This document shows positions 54,558 through 63,657 of a DNA stretch of 64,000 nt, one piece after another. The stretch is from positions 124,001 through 188,000 of the forward strand of contig NZ_JACJTQ010000002.1 of assembly GCF_014698735.1 (NCBI RefSeq), given 5' to 3'. Position 1 is the first letter of the stretch. Each line of letters starts with the position of its first letter. The translations under genes and the position numbers were made by a program. Below the pieces are notes generated by a model. The model did no database searches and was not told the DNA's origin. It saw only the letters and a list, made by a program, of their open reading frames with translations. This stretch comes from Anabaena catenula FACHB-362 (GTDB lineage: Bacteria > Cyanobacteriota > Cyanobacteriia > Cyanobacteriales > Nostocaceae).

Positions 54558-54786
54558 TGTTTAACCTACTTTATTAGCTCCGACTATTACTTATACATGA
54601 AAATTAACAGTTGTAATTGAAATTCAGAAAAAATTAAGTATTTGTATTGCCGTAAATTCACATAGTTTTGTAAGTTGGAATACTTTGTTTAAGTTTGCAA
54701 AACCAACATGAGAGAATATGGCCGCCTATGCAAATAAATCAAAAAGCTGAGACGATGCCCAAACTAGACATCGCCTTTTAATCTGT
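54558..54786. other. Spacer between DUF3326 and B12-radical SAM genes, with weak terminator candidate
   Basis: It contains the promoter region of the DUF3326 operon (AT rich, about 54560-54700). Near 54751-54777 the minus strand reads GGCGATG...CATCGTC followed, after four bases, by a T run, a possible weak terminator for the radical SAM gene. No gene is visible. Confidence 0.4.
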
Positions 54787-56373
54787 TTAGCTAACCACCG
54801 CTTCTACTTTTTCCTTTTCTGGAACATAAGGTTTTTCTGCACCTTGGGCTAAATATGCGGCTAATTGACTTTCAATTTCATCGCGCACAATTTGCCGATA
54901 TTCCATAAAATGCTCGATGTGAGCGCAGGTAGAAACGTATTGTTCGATCACTTTGGGGTTATGCTTGAGAATGCTAAAGAAGTGATGCCAGAATTTCCAG
55001 CGGGTTTCTCTTTTAAAACCTTGTCTCCAAATCACAATTAACAATGCTTTGATAACTACCCATTCTGGCTTTTTAGCTGGTGCTGTCCATTTGGGAGAAC
55101 CTAACATTAGGAAACAGCGATAGGTGCGATCTAAATAAGCTACAGGATCATATAAAGCACAGAAAGCTTCTACATATTCCCTAGCAAGTTCTTCTAGGGG
55201 ACGGGTAGGAATGAAGTTCATCAACGTGGTTTGATTGATATTCCCGTCTTTATTTTCCCGCAGTCTACCTTCTTTTGTGAGACGATGCCACAACGCTGTA
55301 TTTGGTAGCGCTTGCAACATGGCAAAGGTAGTGGAAGGGATGGCTGCTAGTTCTGCAAATCTGACAATGCGATCGCCTGCACCAGCTTTTTCACCATCAA
55401 AACCAATGATAAACCCAGCCATTGGCCGCAGTCCAGTTCTGATGATTGTTTCTACTGACTCAGTTAAAGAACTGCGAGTATTTTGGAATTTCTTAGTTAG
55501 TTGTAAACTATCTTCATCTGGGGTTTCAATACCCAAAAATACGGCTTTAAATCCACAATCAACCATCAACTCCATCATTTCTTGATCTTGAGCCAAATCA
55601 ATAGAAGCTTCTGTGTCAAAATTGAAGGGATATTGATGTTCAGCCATCCAAATTTTTAACTCTTTTAGCAACAATTTCACATTGCGTTTGTTGCCAATAA
55701 AGTTATCATCTACCATGAACACACCACGTCTCCAACCCAACTCATAGAGATAATCTAATTCTGCTAAAAGTTGTGCAGGTGTTTTGGTTCTGGGTTTGCG
55801 TCCATATAATACAATGATGTCGCAGAATTCGCACTGGAAAGGACAACCCCGCGAAAACTGCACTGACATCATGTCATAAGCATCAAATTCTAATAAATCA
55901 AAGCGGGGAATGGGTGTACCGGTGACATCAGGTTTTTCTGTAGCGCGGAAAACGCCTGATTTTTCACCTTTCTGCACTGCTTCCACAAACATGGGTAAGG
56001 TGATTTCTCCTTCATCGAGAATAAGGTAATCTGCACCTGCTGCTTCCACTTCATGGGGTGTAGATGTGGGATAAGGTCCACCTAATGCAACTAGCTTACC
56101 ACGCTGCTTTGCTTCTCGAATTTGATCCAGTAAATCTTGTTTTTGGACAATCATGGCAGAGAAAATCACAATATCTGCCCATGCCCATTCTTCCTCAGTT
56201 GCAGCGCGAATGTTACGATCTACAAGTTTAAATTCCCACTCTTGGGGTAAAATCGCCGCTACTGTCACCAAACCCAAAGGTGGTAACAGTACCTTGCGAT
56301 CAACTAACGCTAGAATTTTCTCATAAGACCAAAAGGTTTTGGGAAATATTGGATAAACTAGCAAAATACGCAT
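54787..56373 (-). CDS. B12-binding domain radical SAM protein
   Basis: From the ATG at 56373 (GAGGGG at good distance) the protein has 528 residues. The N-terminal Rossmann-like cobalamin domain (~1-150; MRILLVYPIFPKTFWSYEKI, LGLVTVAAILP, and GGPYPTSTP) is followed by the radical SAM domain (~165-400) with SRGCPFQCEFCDI, the CxxxCxxC 4Fe-4S motif, and GGWRRGVF-like beta strands. The C-terminus (~400-528) is DUF4070-like. The B12/radical SAM combination typically does methylations on unactivated carbons; the substrate here is unknown. The longer ORF begins five codons earlier. Confidence 0.92.
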   Translation of the reverse strand: MRILLVYPIFPKTFWSYEKILALVDRKVLLPPLGLVTVAAILPQEWEFKLVDRNIRAATEEEWAWADIVIFSAMIVQKQDLLDQIREAKQRGKLVALGGPYPTSTPHEVEAAGADYLILDEGEITLPMFVEAVQKGEKSGVFRATEKPDVTGTPIPRFDLLEFDAYDMMSVQFSRGCPFQCEFCDIIVLYGRKPRTKTPAQLLAELDYLYELGWRRGVFMVDDNFIGNKRNVKLLLKELKIWMAEHQYPFNFDTEASIDLAQDQEMMELMVDCGFKAVFLGIETPDEDSLQLTKKFQNTRSSLTESVETIIRTGLRPMAGFIIGFDGEKAGAGDRIVRFAELAAIPSTTFAMLQALPNTALWHRLTKEGRLRENKDGNINQTTLMNFIPTRPLEELAREYVEAFCALYDPVAYLDRTYRCFLMLGSPKWTAPAKKPEWVVIKALLIVIWRQGFKRETRWKFWHHFFSILKHNPKVIEQYVSTCAHIEHFMEYRQIVRDEIESQLAAYLAQGAEKPYVPEKEKVEAVVS

Positions 56374-56596
56374 AGTATCACCCCTCACGATTTATTTGTG
56401 ATCTAACTGTAACTAAAATTAAGACTATTTGACTTTTTTCTCAATTTGCCTTTAGGATTAATTCTTTTCTCTGGTATTGTCAGAGTATTATGGTATTTTG
56501 GATACGGAGCTTTGACAAAAAAGAAATTCTATAAAAAGACAATTAGAGTTATGATGTTGTAGTTATATATTAAGAGTATTGAACTCATGAAGCTTT

Positions 56597-58792
56597 ATGA
56601 CTAAGGCTTCCCAGCTAGAGCTTTTCAGCTTTGTACCCGAATCTCGCGAACACACTCAATCAAGAGTTATCCAAGAGAGGTCGGGTACTTTTACCGATAA
56701 CATGAAATTACCCATTCATAGATGGTTCCGCTATTCTGCGGGATTCTCCGCAGCTTGGGTTGAAGGAGTCATCGCAGAATTGGAGCCTCAAACTATCCTT
56801 GATCCGTTTGCAGGTTCTGGTACTGTGTGTGTCGCGGCGGATAAGCTTGGTGTAAATTCCTTTGGTATTGAAGCTCATCCTTTCGTTTACAAGCTTGCAA
56901 AAGGCAAACTTTCATGGGAAGCCAACATTCATGAGTTTTTGGAAGCAGTTGCCGAAATTAAATGTTCTGCTATAAATCTCCAACCTAATCTTCCCGAAAC
57001 ACTTCCAGACTTATTAAATAAATGCTATTTACATGAAACGTTGATAGATCTTTTCAAAATTAGGCAAGCCTATTTTGAACTAGCTCCATCTTTAACTGAA
57101 GAATTACAGTCTCTCATCTTTCTAGCCATCTCTGCTATTTTACGCATATCCAGTCACGTAGGTACGGCTCAATGGCAATATATCCTTCCTAACAAGCGTA
57201 AGCTTAAAGTCTGTAAACCATTTGATGCACTAGAAAAACAGATAGCTATGATGCAGGAAGATATGTATTACCTGCAATCTCTTGCTCAATCGAGTCAAGC
57301 TACCTTCATACAAGAAGATGCCAGAAGCCTAAAGAGTATTCCTGATCAGCTGGTAGATTTAGTAATAACTTCTCCTCCTTATGCAAATAACTACGATTAT
57401 GCAGATGCTACGCGTATTGAAATGACTTTTTGGGGTGAAGTTGATTCTTGGGGAGATTTACACAAGGCAGTTCGTCAATTTCTAATCCGCTCAAGTTCAC
57501 AACACGTTTCCAAAGATCGACTAAGTCTAGATACTTTGATAAGTGAATCACTTGTTGATCCAATTCGGGATGAGTTAATTCCTGTCTGTCAAGAACTGGA
57601 AAGAATTCGAGGAACTAAGGGTGGTAATAAGGCATATCACACAATGATTGCCGCCTATTTTAACGATTTAGGATCTGTTTTCCACGCTCTTCGTCGAGTT
57701 GCAACACCTGATTGTAAAGTTTGTTTTATAGTAGGAGATTCGGCTCCCTATGGAGTATACGTTCCAGTTGAGCAGTGGCTCGGTAAACTAGCTATTGCAG
57801 CAGGATTTGATTTCTGGTCTTTTGAGCAAATTAGGCAACGTAACATCAAGTGGAAAAACAGAAAACACGATGTTCCACTGCATGAAGGACGACTTTGGAT
57901 AGAAGGTAAATCTATGGCACAATCGCCATCACATAAATTTGGGCAAGATCTAGGCAAACTTCTTGAAGATATCGTACTCGATGATATCCTCAAACCTCAA
58001 CTACTACAGTTTGCACAAAGCAAAAGCTACTATCTCGATTGGCAACATCCTCGTCCAGCTAGAACTGGTAAAAAAGTTACTTGGGAAGATAAATATAAGA
58101 ACAGACATGATTTAGATTTTGTGATTGAGATAAACGGTACAGATGACCAGATTGGTAAACCTGTTGCATTTATTGAGTCCGCATGGCGTAGATATACGAA
58201 ACACTCGAAGAATAAGGCTCAAGAAATCCAAGGTGCTATATTGCCTATTATTGAACTTCATCATTTATCAGCACCATTTTACGGTGCGGTATTAGCTGGA
58301 GATTTCACTAAACCAGCTTTGGATCAACTAAGAAACAATGGATTTGCAATTATCTACATTCCTTATAAAGATGTAGTAGCAGCATTTAAGGAAATTGATT
58401 TTGATGTCGCATTTGACGAAGAAACTCCCGACGAAATTTATACTACAGCCTCAAAAAAATTAGCTGGTCTCACTAATTTTGATAAACAGAAGCTTCGACA
58501 GGCTTTAATGCGAGTTTCAAAGCAAGAAGTTGATCAATTTATGAATAAGCTTAGAAACTGTCTTGAGCGTTATATTACCAAAATAATTCTCATTTCTCTC
58601 TTTGGTAAAAGATATGAGTTTGAGGGTATTGATGATGTACTCACTGAAATAAATACACTTGACATTAATAATCCAACTGGTGAGTTTGAAAGGTTTGAAG
58701 TCATAATTGATTACAGCAATAATGATACAATCCGAGCAACTTTTCAGGATAAGACTTTGCTTGCAGACTTCTTGAGAAAGCTGGAAAATTGA
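56597..58792 (+). CDS. Probable restriction-modification fusion: DNA methyltransferase with C-terminal nuclease-like domain
   Basis: Residues ~1-440 of this 731-residue protein are an amino-methyltransferase. The SAM motif DPFAGSGTVCVAADKLGV is at ~residue 70, and the catalytic TSPPYANNYDY (motif IV) at ~257. The order SAM motif first, then TSPPY, fits N4-cytosine or N6-adenine enzymes. Residues ~490-730 contain RHDLDFVIEINGTDDQIGKP and VAFIESAWRRYTKHSKNKAQ, an arrangement of acidic residues and Lys like a PD-(D/E)xK nuclease. No separate endonuclease or specificity gene is adjacent, so it may be a complete one-gene RM system. The next genes are MNT/HEPN relics. Confidence 0.8.
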   Translation: MTKASQLELFSFVPESREHTQSRVIQERSGTFTDNMKLPIHRWFRYSAGFSAAWVEGVIAELEPQTILDPFAGSGTVCVAADKLGVNSFGIEAHPFVYKLAKGKLSWEANIHEFLEAVAEIKCSAINLQPNLPETLPDLLNKCYLHETLIDLFKIRQAYFELAPSLTEELQSLIFLAISAILRISSHVGTAQWQYILPNKRKLKVCKPFDALEKQIAMMQEDMYYLQSLAQSSQATFIQEDARSLKSIPDQLVDLVITSPPYANNYDYADATRIEMTFWGEVDSWGDLHKAVRQFLIRSSSQHVSKDRLSLDTLISESLVDPIRDELIPVCQELERIRGTKGGNKAYHTMIAAYFNDLGSVFHALRRVATPDCKVCFIVGDSAPYGVYVPVEQWLGKLAIAAGFDFWSFEQIRQRNIKWKNRKHDVPLHEGRLWIEGKSMAQSPSHKFGQDLGKLLEDIVLDDILKPQLLQFAQSKSYYLDWQHPRPARTGKKVTWEDKYKNRHDLDFVIEINGTDDQIGKPVAFIESAWRRYTKHSKNKAQEIQGAILPIIELHHLSAPFYGAVLAGDFTKPALDQLRNNGFAIIYIPYKDVVAAFKEIDFDVAFDEETPDEIYTTASKKLAGLTNFDKQKLRQALMRVSKQEVDQFMNKLRNCLERYITKIILISLFGKRYEFEGIDDVLTEINTLDINNPTGEFERFEVIIDYSNNDTIRATFQDKTLLADFLRKLEN

Positions 58793-58829
58793 GGTCAGCC
58801 TAGCACTGTGCTGGAACTAAAATTATAGA

Positions 58830-58917
58830 TATCTTGGTAGAGTGATGCCTGCGGTGAGGGAAGCGATAGCGAAGCGCTGCTGCAAGCAGATCGCCATGTT
58901 TCATATAGGAGGGTAAA
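58830..58917. repeat. Small dispersed repeat cluster
   Basis: The segment has imperfect self-complementary GC-rich pieces (GCGATAGCGAAGCGCTGC, TGCAAGCAGATCGC), which resemble the very small mobile repeats known from Nostoc and Anabaena. It separates the RM gene from the MNT relic. Confidence 0.5.
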
Positions 58918-59043
58918 GCGATCGCTGATCTTTCCCTAGATTATGATGTTGTCATTAGCTGTCTTTTCATGGACGAAACCCACTACCAAACCCGCAACGG
59001 CTCTTTGCTTCGTAATATCCGTAAAGAAGGCGTTCTTCTATGA
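58918..59043 (+). pseudogene. C-terminal remnant of an MNT nucleotidyltransferase antitoxin
   Basis: The frame encodes DLSLDYDVVISCLFMDETHY, then QTRNGSLLRNIRKEGVLL and stop. This is the end of a MNT-type nucleotidyltransferase of the MNT/HEPN family. The catalytic GSxxxG(x)D part is missing. The next frame starts with an ATGA overlap, the normal linkage of an MNT-HEPN pair. Confidence 0.75.
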
Positions 59044-59135
59044 CGGACGAACAACGGAAACTCATCCTCAAAGCCCAACAGAGTTTAGAAGCTGCAAAAC
59101 TCCTAATATTCATTTCCCAGCTTTCACACCGCTAA
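59040..59135 (+). pseudogene. N-terminal remnant of a HEPN toxin
   Basis: From the ATG overlapping the MNT stop, the frame reads MTDEQRKLILKAQQSLEAAK then LLIFISQLSHR and stop. The first ~22 residues are the usual start of a HEPN-domain protein of the MNT/HEPN type. The active RxxxxH and the rest are missing: sequence is cut where the convergent epimerase gene's 3' end begins. It is a truncated toxin. Confidence 0.72.
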
Positions 59136-60066
59136 TTCTCAAAATATCACTCATAGTTGCACAGTAATTTGGCAAGTCGAAACTAGCGGGATTAATTGCG
59201 TTAGCGTAGGTAAAATGGCGATATTTCATGCAGAATCTATCCCATGCAGCCATTTGAATCCGAAACAAAACAATAATCAAATTAGCTAAAGATAAAGATA
59301 TAGGAATGCGAAGGTAAATCTTTTTGCCTAAATAAGCGCAGACTTCCTTGACTGCTTGATTGACAGTTAATGCAGATTGACCTAAAACAAATCGACGTGG
59401 TTCCCCTTTTTCGGGTGGATAATCAATTAAATATTGGACAACTGTGGCAATATCGCGTCCATGAATAAAGTGAAAACTGCCATCTGCTTGTAAGAAGCGA
59501 ATTATATCAATATATTTGGTAACTTCGGGAATGCCTGTTGTGACAGCGGAATAAGGTTTGTTGTCATCACCACCTAAAACAATGGTGGGAAAAACAGTGG
59601 TAATTTTGGGGAAAATAGCTAATTTTTCTATTTTCTGTAAACAATCATACTTAGACCGGATATAATCCGTACCGATTTCTCCGGCTTCTTTTAGTGGTTG
59701 GTTGTTGTAATCTAATACACTTGCGGTTGAAAAATATATTACCTGTTGACATCTTTCTGGATTTAATAGATTCATCAACTCCAGAGTTTTAAAGACATTA
59801 ATATCAAATATGCCCTCCCCACCCCAAGATGTCGCTGTTAGTACTGCCGTATCAATGGTTTTTAGTAAATTAGAAAACTTACTAATTTCTTGCATATCAC
59901 CCTGCAAAATTGTGATACCTGAACGGGCTGTAGTATCAACTTGTAGTTTATTTGGGTTTCTAACTAGTAGATACAATTCGTGATTGGTGTTTTGAATTAA
60001 GGCTTCGCTGATATAGTGACCGATACAGCCACTTGCGCCGGTGACTAAAATGCGTTTTTTGGTCAT
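59110..60066 (-). CDS. NAD-dependent epimerase/dehydratase
   Basis: This 318-residue extended short-chain dehydrogenase has the cofactor loop ILVTGASGCIGHYIS (~residue 5). YIRSKYDCLQ (~residue 137) fits the YxxxK catalytic pair, with preceding FSTASVLDY. The rest is less conserved. The substrate may be a nucleotide sugar or a 3-beta-hydroxysteroid-like compound. It lies 33 bp downstream of a GNAT gene on the same strand. Its 3' end overlaps the HEPN relic. Confidence 0.9.
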   Translation of the reverse strand: MTKKRILVTGASGCIGHYISEALIQNTNHELYLLVRNPNKLQVDTTARSGITILQGDMQEISKFSNLLKTIDTAVLTATSWGGEGIFDINVFKTLELMNLLNPERCQQVIYFSTASVLDYNNQPLKEAGEIGTDYIRSKYDCLQKIEKLAIFPKITTVFPTIVLGGDDNKPYSAVTTGIPEVTKYIDIIRFLQADGSFHFIHGRDIATVVQYLIDYPPEKGEPRRFVLGQSALTVNQAVKEVCAYLGKKIYLRIPISLSLANLIIVLFRIQMAAWDRFCMKYRHFTYANAINPASFDLPNYCATMSDILRISGVKAGK

Positions 60067-60098
60067 GAAATTTTCAGTTTTGGTTGTTAATATCAGAT

Positions 60099-60944
60099 TT
60101 AGCCGAGTTCTAGACTTGTTACCCCAAATATACGCTTAATGGGTAAGTCTGGAGTTTCTTTAGTGTACATCCGGGCGGCTTCAAATACTGGCTGCATTTC
60201 GTGGCGTTGCACTAAGGCTATCGCCTGTGAGTTAATATCTGGAATATCTATAAATACGGAAGAATCAATACTTTTGGTTAGCAAGGCTTGAAATATTTCC
60301 TCAGCAATCTCCTCATTGTTGGCAAATAATGGACCAATTCTGTAACCTGATTCGCTGGGTCGAATGACTCCGTAACCCACCAGATGTCTATCTTTGAGAA
60401 CACCCCAGGCAGCACTGTCTGGCAAAGAGAGCCAATTTTGTAGAAATTTCGCTCTCTTTGTGGGGAAAAATTGACTATCATAAGTCACTAATTCCTGAAA
60501 AGGAACTGTTTTCAGGGGGACAATATCAGAAGATACCACACCACTGCCCATCCCTTGGTAGCGAATATGTTTATAGGCGATGTGGAAACCGGACTTTTTG
60601 TAATTCTCCTGTTGGGCAATTACCCCATCTAAGCCGATGTTGCGGTTAGTACCAAGATAGTCCATTGCGGCTTGCCAGATTTTTATCCCAAAACCCTGCC
60701 CCCGATACTCTGGTTTGACAATATAAAAACCTAGAAAGCCAAAGTGCTGGTCGTAAGCAACAGCGGAAATACACCCTATTGGTTCACCGTTTAACTCGCC
60801 CAATAAAAAGCCCTGCGGGTCAGTCTGATAAAAAGACTCAGCATCATAGATACCTGGATTCCAGCCTTCAATTTTTGCCCATGTAATGGCTAAATCTACT
60901 TCTAGTCTGCTCATTGGGCGAATTGTTAAGGTGTCTGTATTCAT
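60099..60944 (-). CDS. GNAT family N-acetyltransferase
   Basis: The N-terminal GNAT domain (~10-135) of this 281-residue protein has the acetyl-CoA loop in VKPEYRGQGFGIKIWQAAMD (R-x-x-G-x-G pattern). The C-terminal ~140 residues, ending in the conserved-looking EMQPVFEAARMYT, form a second GNAT-like half as in DUF1248/YitI-type proteins. The substrate is unknown. It lies 33 bp upstream of the epimerase gene, and the two probably share a transcript. Confidence 0.9.
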   Translation of the reverse strand: MNTDTLTIRPMSRLEVDLAITWAKIEGWNPGIYDAESFYQTDPQGFLLGELNGEPIGCISAVAYDQHFGFLGFYIVKPEYRGQGFGIKIWQAAMDYLGTNRNIGLDGVIAQQENYKKSGFHIAYKHIRYQGMGSGVVSSDIVPLKTVPFQELVTYDSQFFPTKRAKFLQNWLSLPDSAAWGVLKDRHLVGYGVIRPSESGYRIGPLFANNEEIAEEIFQALLTKSIDSSVFIDIPDINSQAIALVQRHEMQPVFEAARMYTKETPDLPIKRIFGVTSLELG

Positions 60945-61042
60945 AATATCTTGCTAATTCTATGAATCAGTAGATTAACTTGTTTTCAATAGGGCGAGGA
61001 TACCTCATCCCTACTGAAATTGCCGGAAAAAGCAGTATCCAG

Positions 61043-62095
61043 CTATACCAAAGCATTCAGGCTTTTTGCGGTTTCAAAGAAGAAAGCGACGTTTTCCTCT
61101 GGTGTTTCTGGGAGTACACCATGACCGAGATTGAGGATGTGTCCCCAGTTGCCGGCTTTGCGAACGGTGTCAAGAATGCGATCGCGGATGAACTCTTTAG
61201 AACCAAATAACACACCTGGATCAAGATTACCTTGTACTTTGACGTGCTTACCCAATCTAGCCCGTGCATCTGCCATATCCACTGCCCAGTCTACAGTAAT
61301 GATATCTGCACCAGAAGCAGGCATTCTTTCCAAAAGTCCGGCACTACCTGTCACCAACAAAATTAATGGTGTGTCAGGATGAGTTTCTTTAACTTTCTCG
61401 AACACCATTTTTTGATAAGGTAGGGCGAAGGTATCATAATCTTGAGGGCTTAATTGTCCCGCCCAAGAATCGAACATTTGCACCACTTGAGCGCCACAGT
61501 CAATTTGGTAGCGCACATAATCTGCAATAGACTCAGCTAATTTAGTTAATAGCTGATGCAGAATCGTCGGATCTGTGAATGCCATGTTTTTGATGATGGA
61601 ATAGGTTTTAGAACCTTTACCTTCCACCGCATAAGCTGCCAATGTCCAAGGTGCGCCCACAAAGCCTAACACCGTTGATTGATTGCCTACTTCCTGACTT
61701 AATGCCTGCAAAATCGTTTTGATAAATGGCAGGGATGCTTCTGGATCTAATGGATGCAGGTGATCAACTTGTTCTTTAGTGCGTATGGGCGAATAAATAA
61801 TCGGTCCCTTCCCTTCCGCAATATCCATGTCAATCCCCATTCCAGGTAGGGGGGTGACAATATCGGAAAATAAAATAACTCCGTCGGGTTGGAAAGCTCT
61901 CCAGGGTTGGAGGGAAACTTCGATCGCTACTTCTGGAATTTCTGAGCGATCGCGGAATGAAGGATATTTTTCCCGCAAATCCCGATATGCTTTCATATAG
62001 CGTCCCGCTTGTCGCATCATCCAGACAGGGGGACGATCTACTTGTTCACCACGAGCAGCCTGAAGGAGGAGAGGAGCCTTTAAGGAAACACCCAT
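61043..62095 (-). CDS. hemE: Uroporphyrinogen decarboxylase
   Basis: HemE removes four carboxyl groups from uroporphyrinogen III on the way to haem and chlorophyll. The 350-residue protein has [20 protein letters not shown] (~residue 22), [15 protein letters not shown] and [15 protein letters not shown]. It ends normally. The start at 62095 fits the family ([20 protein letters not shown]). It is monocistronic; a 98 bp spacer follows. Confidence 0.97.
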   Translation of the reverse strand: MGVSLKAPLLLQAARGEQVDRPPVWMMRQAGRYMKAYRDLREKYPSFRDRSEIPEVAIEVSLQPWRAFQPDGVILFSDIVTPLPGMGIDMDIAEGKGPIIYSPIRTKEQVDHLHPLDPEASLPFIKTILQALSQEVGNQSTVLGFVGAPWTLAAYAVEGKGSKTYSIIKNMAFTDPTILHQLLTKLAESIADYVRYQIDCGAQVVQMFDSWAGQLSPQDYDTFALPYQKMVFEKVKETHPDTPLILLVTGSAGLLERMPASGADIITVDWAVDMADARARLGKHVKVQGNLDPGVLFGSKEFIRDRILDTVRKAGNWGHILNLGHGVLPETPEENVAFFFETAKSLNALV

Positions 62096-62283
62096 TTAAC
62101 ACTTCATCCTAAGTCACTTTTATATTTCACTGTTTAGCTTATCATTCCCAGATTACCCTTTATCAACACACATCAAAAGCTCTTAGAGTTGCTTTACTTA
62201 ACTTCATAAAACGTCATAAATTGCGCTTTCGACAACTCAAGTAGAGTGGGTTAGAAATTGAAACTTTGTCAAGAATTGCTAAT

Positions 62284-63606
62284 TTATTTTTCACTCCAAA
62301 TCACTTCTAACCGTTCTTGAGCCTCTTTTAAAGCAGTTTTAGCAGAAGATTTACTTAGTAAGGTTGCCTCAATTGCTCTACCTAAACTTTCCGCTATACG
62401 ACTATATCCAGCTATGGAGGGTAAAGAATGTGCTAAAGGTAATTGATCAACAAATACTTTTAGTAATGGTTTGCTATCGATGAACTGTTGATAAGTTTGA
62501 CTGTGAGTAGAAGAAAATGTCACTGGGAAAAATCCCGTTTTTGTACTCCATTCGGTTTGAAATTCCTCACTTAAGACATACTCTAGAAATTGAAATGCAG
62601 CTTTTTTTCTGGCTGGTGATGTCTTCATGACAAAAAAGCTGCTAGTGCCTGTGACTGTAGCAGGTATCACTCCTCTGGGTATAGGAAATACTTGGTGATC
62701 AACTTCAGATTTCATAATCAATGTCCAAGGTCCAGTAATCTGCATTGCCACACGACCATTAAGAAAAGCATCTTCTTCATAACCTCGTTCGGGAGCAGAA
62801 AGCAGAACTGAGCCATCTTTTATCAGGTCTTGCCAAAATTGTAAAGCAGCGATCGCACCTGCATTTGTTAAATTTGGGTAATTATTAGTGACAACCTCTC
62901 CCCCAGCACTAAATAAAAAGGGGAACCAGCTAAATACAGTCCATCCTCCTTTCCCTAAAGGCAGCAATATTCCATACTGTTCAGGTCTATGATCTCCATT
63001 TTTGTCTATAGTCAATTTTTTAGCAACTTCTCTCAATTCTTCCCAAGTCTTAGGTATTTCTGTGATTCCCGCAGCTTGAAAAAGTTTAGGTCGGTAAAAA
63101 ATACCAATATTACTAGTGTGCATTGGCACTGACCAAATGTGACCATCTAACTGCATTGCTGTTAATAAATTAGGTCTAATATCTGACTTTAGTGGCAATT
63201 TTTCCAACCAATCTTCTAATGGTTGAATAGCTCCTAATTCTGCAAATTGCCCAGTATATTCTGGATAGAATGACAGAATATCTGGCAGTGCTTTACCAAC
63301 AAATGCTGTTAATATTTTTGGTAATTGAGGTTCAGGTTCAAAGATAGCTTCAACTTGAATATTCTGATGAGTTTGATTAAATTTGTTCACCAGGGTTTGA
63401 AAAAAGTATCTATTTGCAGGTGGATTGATTGAATGCCAGAGTTCTAGGTGAATTATACCTTTGTCTTTTGGTGTTATTGGTTGACAACTGAATAAAAATA
63501 TCAGACAAAAAGCAAAAATCATTACTAAGCTAAAAAATCGACTTATCCATTGTAAAAATTGATTGTCAAAATTAATTATTTTCATTAATAAAAAATGAAT
63601 ATTCAT
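62284..63606 (-). CDS. ABC transporter sugar-binding lipoprotein (UgpB-like)
   Basis: This 440-residue protein has an N-terminal hydrophobic segment ending in LFSCQPITPK, a lipobox, so the mature protein is membrane anchored outside. The family 1 extracellular solute-binding fold is visible: LELWHSINPPANRYFFQTLV, IPKTWEELREVAKKLT, GRVAMQITGPW and YVLSEEFQTEW. It would capture a sugar, glycerol phosphate or related solute for an ABC importer; no permease genes lie within the window. The ATG at 63606 could be replaced by a later one (residue 7, MKIINFD). Confidence 0.92.
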   Translation of the reverse strand: MNIHFLLMKIINFDNQFLQWISRFFSLVMIFAFCLIFLFSCQPITPKDKGIIHLELWHSINPPANRYFFQTLVNKFNQTHQNIQVEAIFEPEPQLPKILTAFVGKALPDILSFYPEYTGQFAELGAIQPLEDWLEKLPLKSDIRPNLLTAMQLDGHIWSVPMHTSNIGIFYRPKLFQAAGITEIPKTWEELREVAKKLTIDKNGDHRPEQYGILLPLGKGGWTVFSWFPFLFSAGGEVVTNNYPNLTNAGAIAALQFWQDLIKDGSVLLSAPERGYEEDAFLNGRVAMQITGPWTLIMKSEVDHQVFPIPRGVIPATVTGTSSFFVMKTSPARKKAAFQFLEYVLSEEFQTEWSTKTGFFPVTFSSTHSQTYQQFIDSKPLLKVFVDQLPLAHSLPSIAGYSRIAESLGRAIEATLLSKSSAKTALKEAQERLEVIWSEK

Positions 63607-63657
63607 ACCTAAGATTCATCTAAACAATAGGTTGTTTTGGACATTATTACTAACTAA

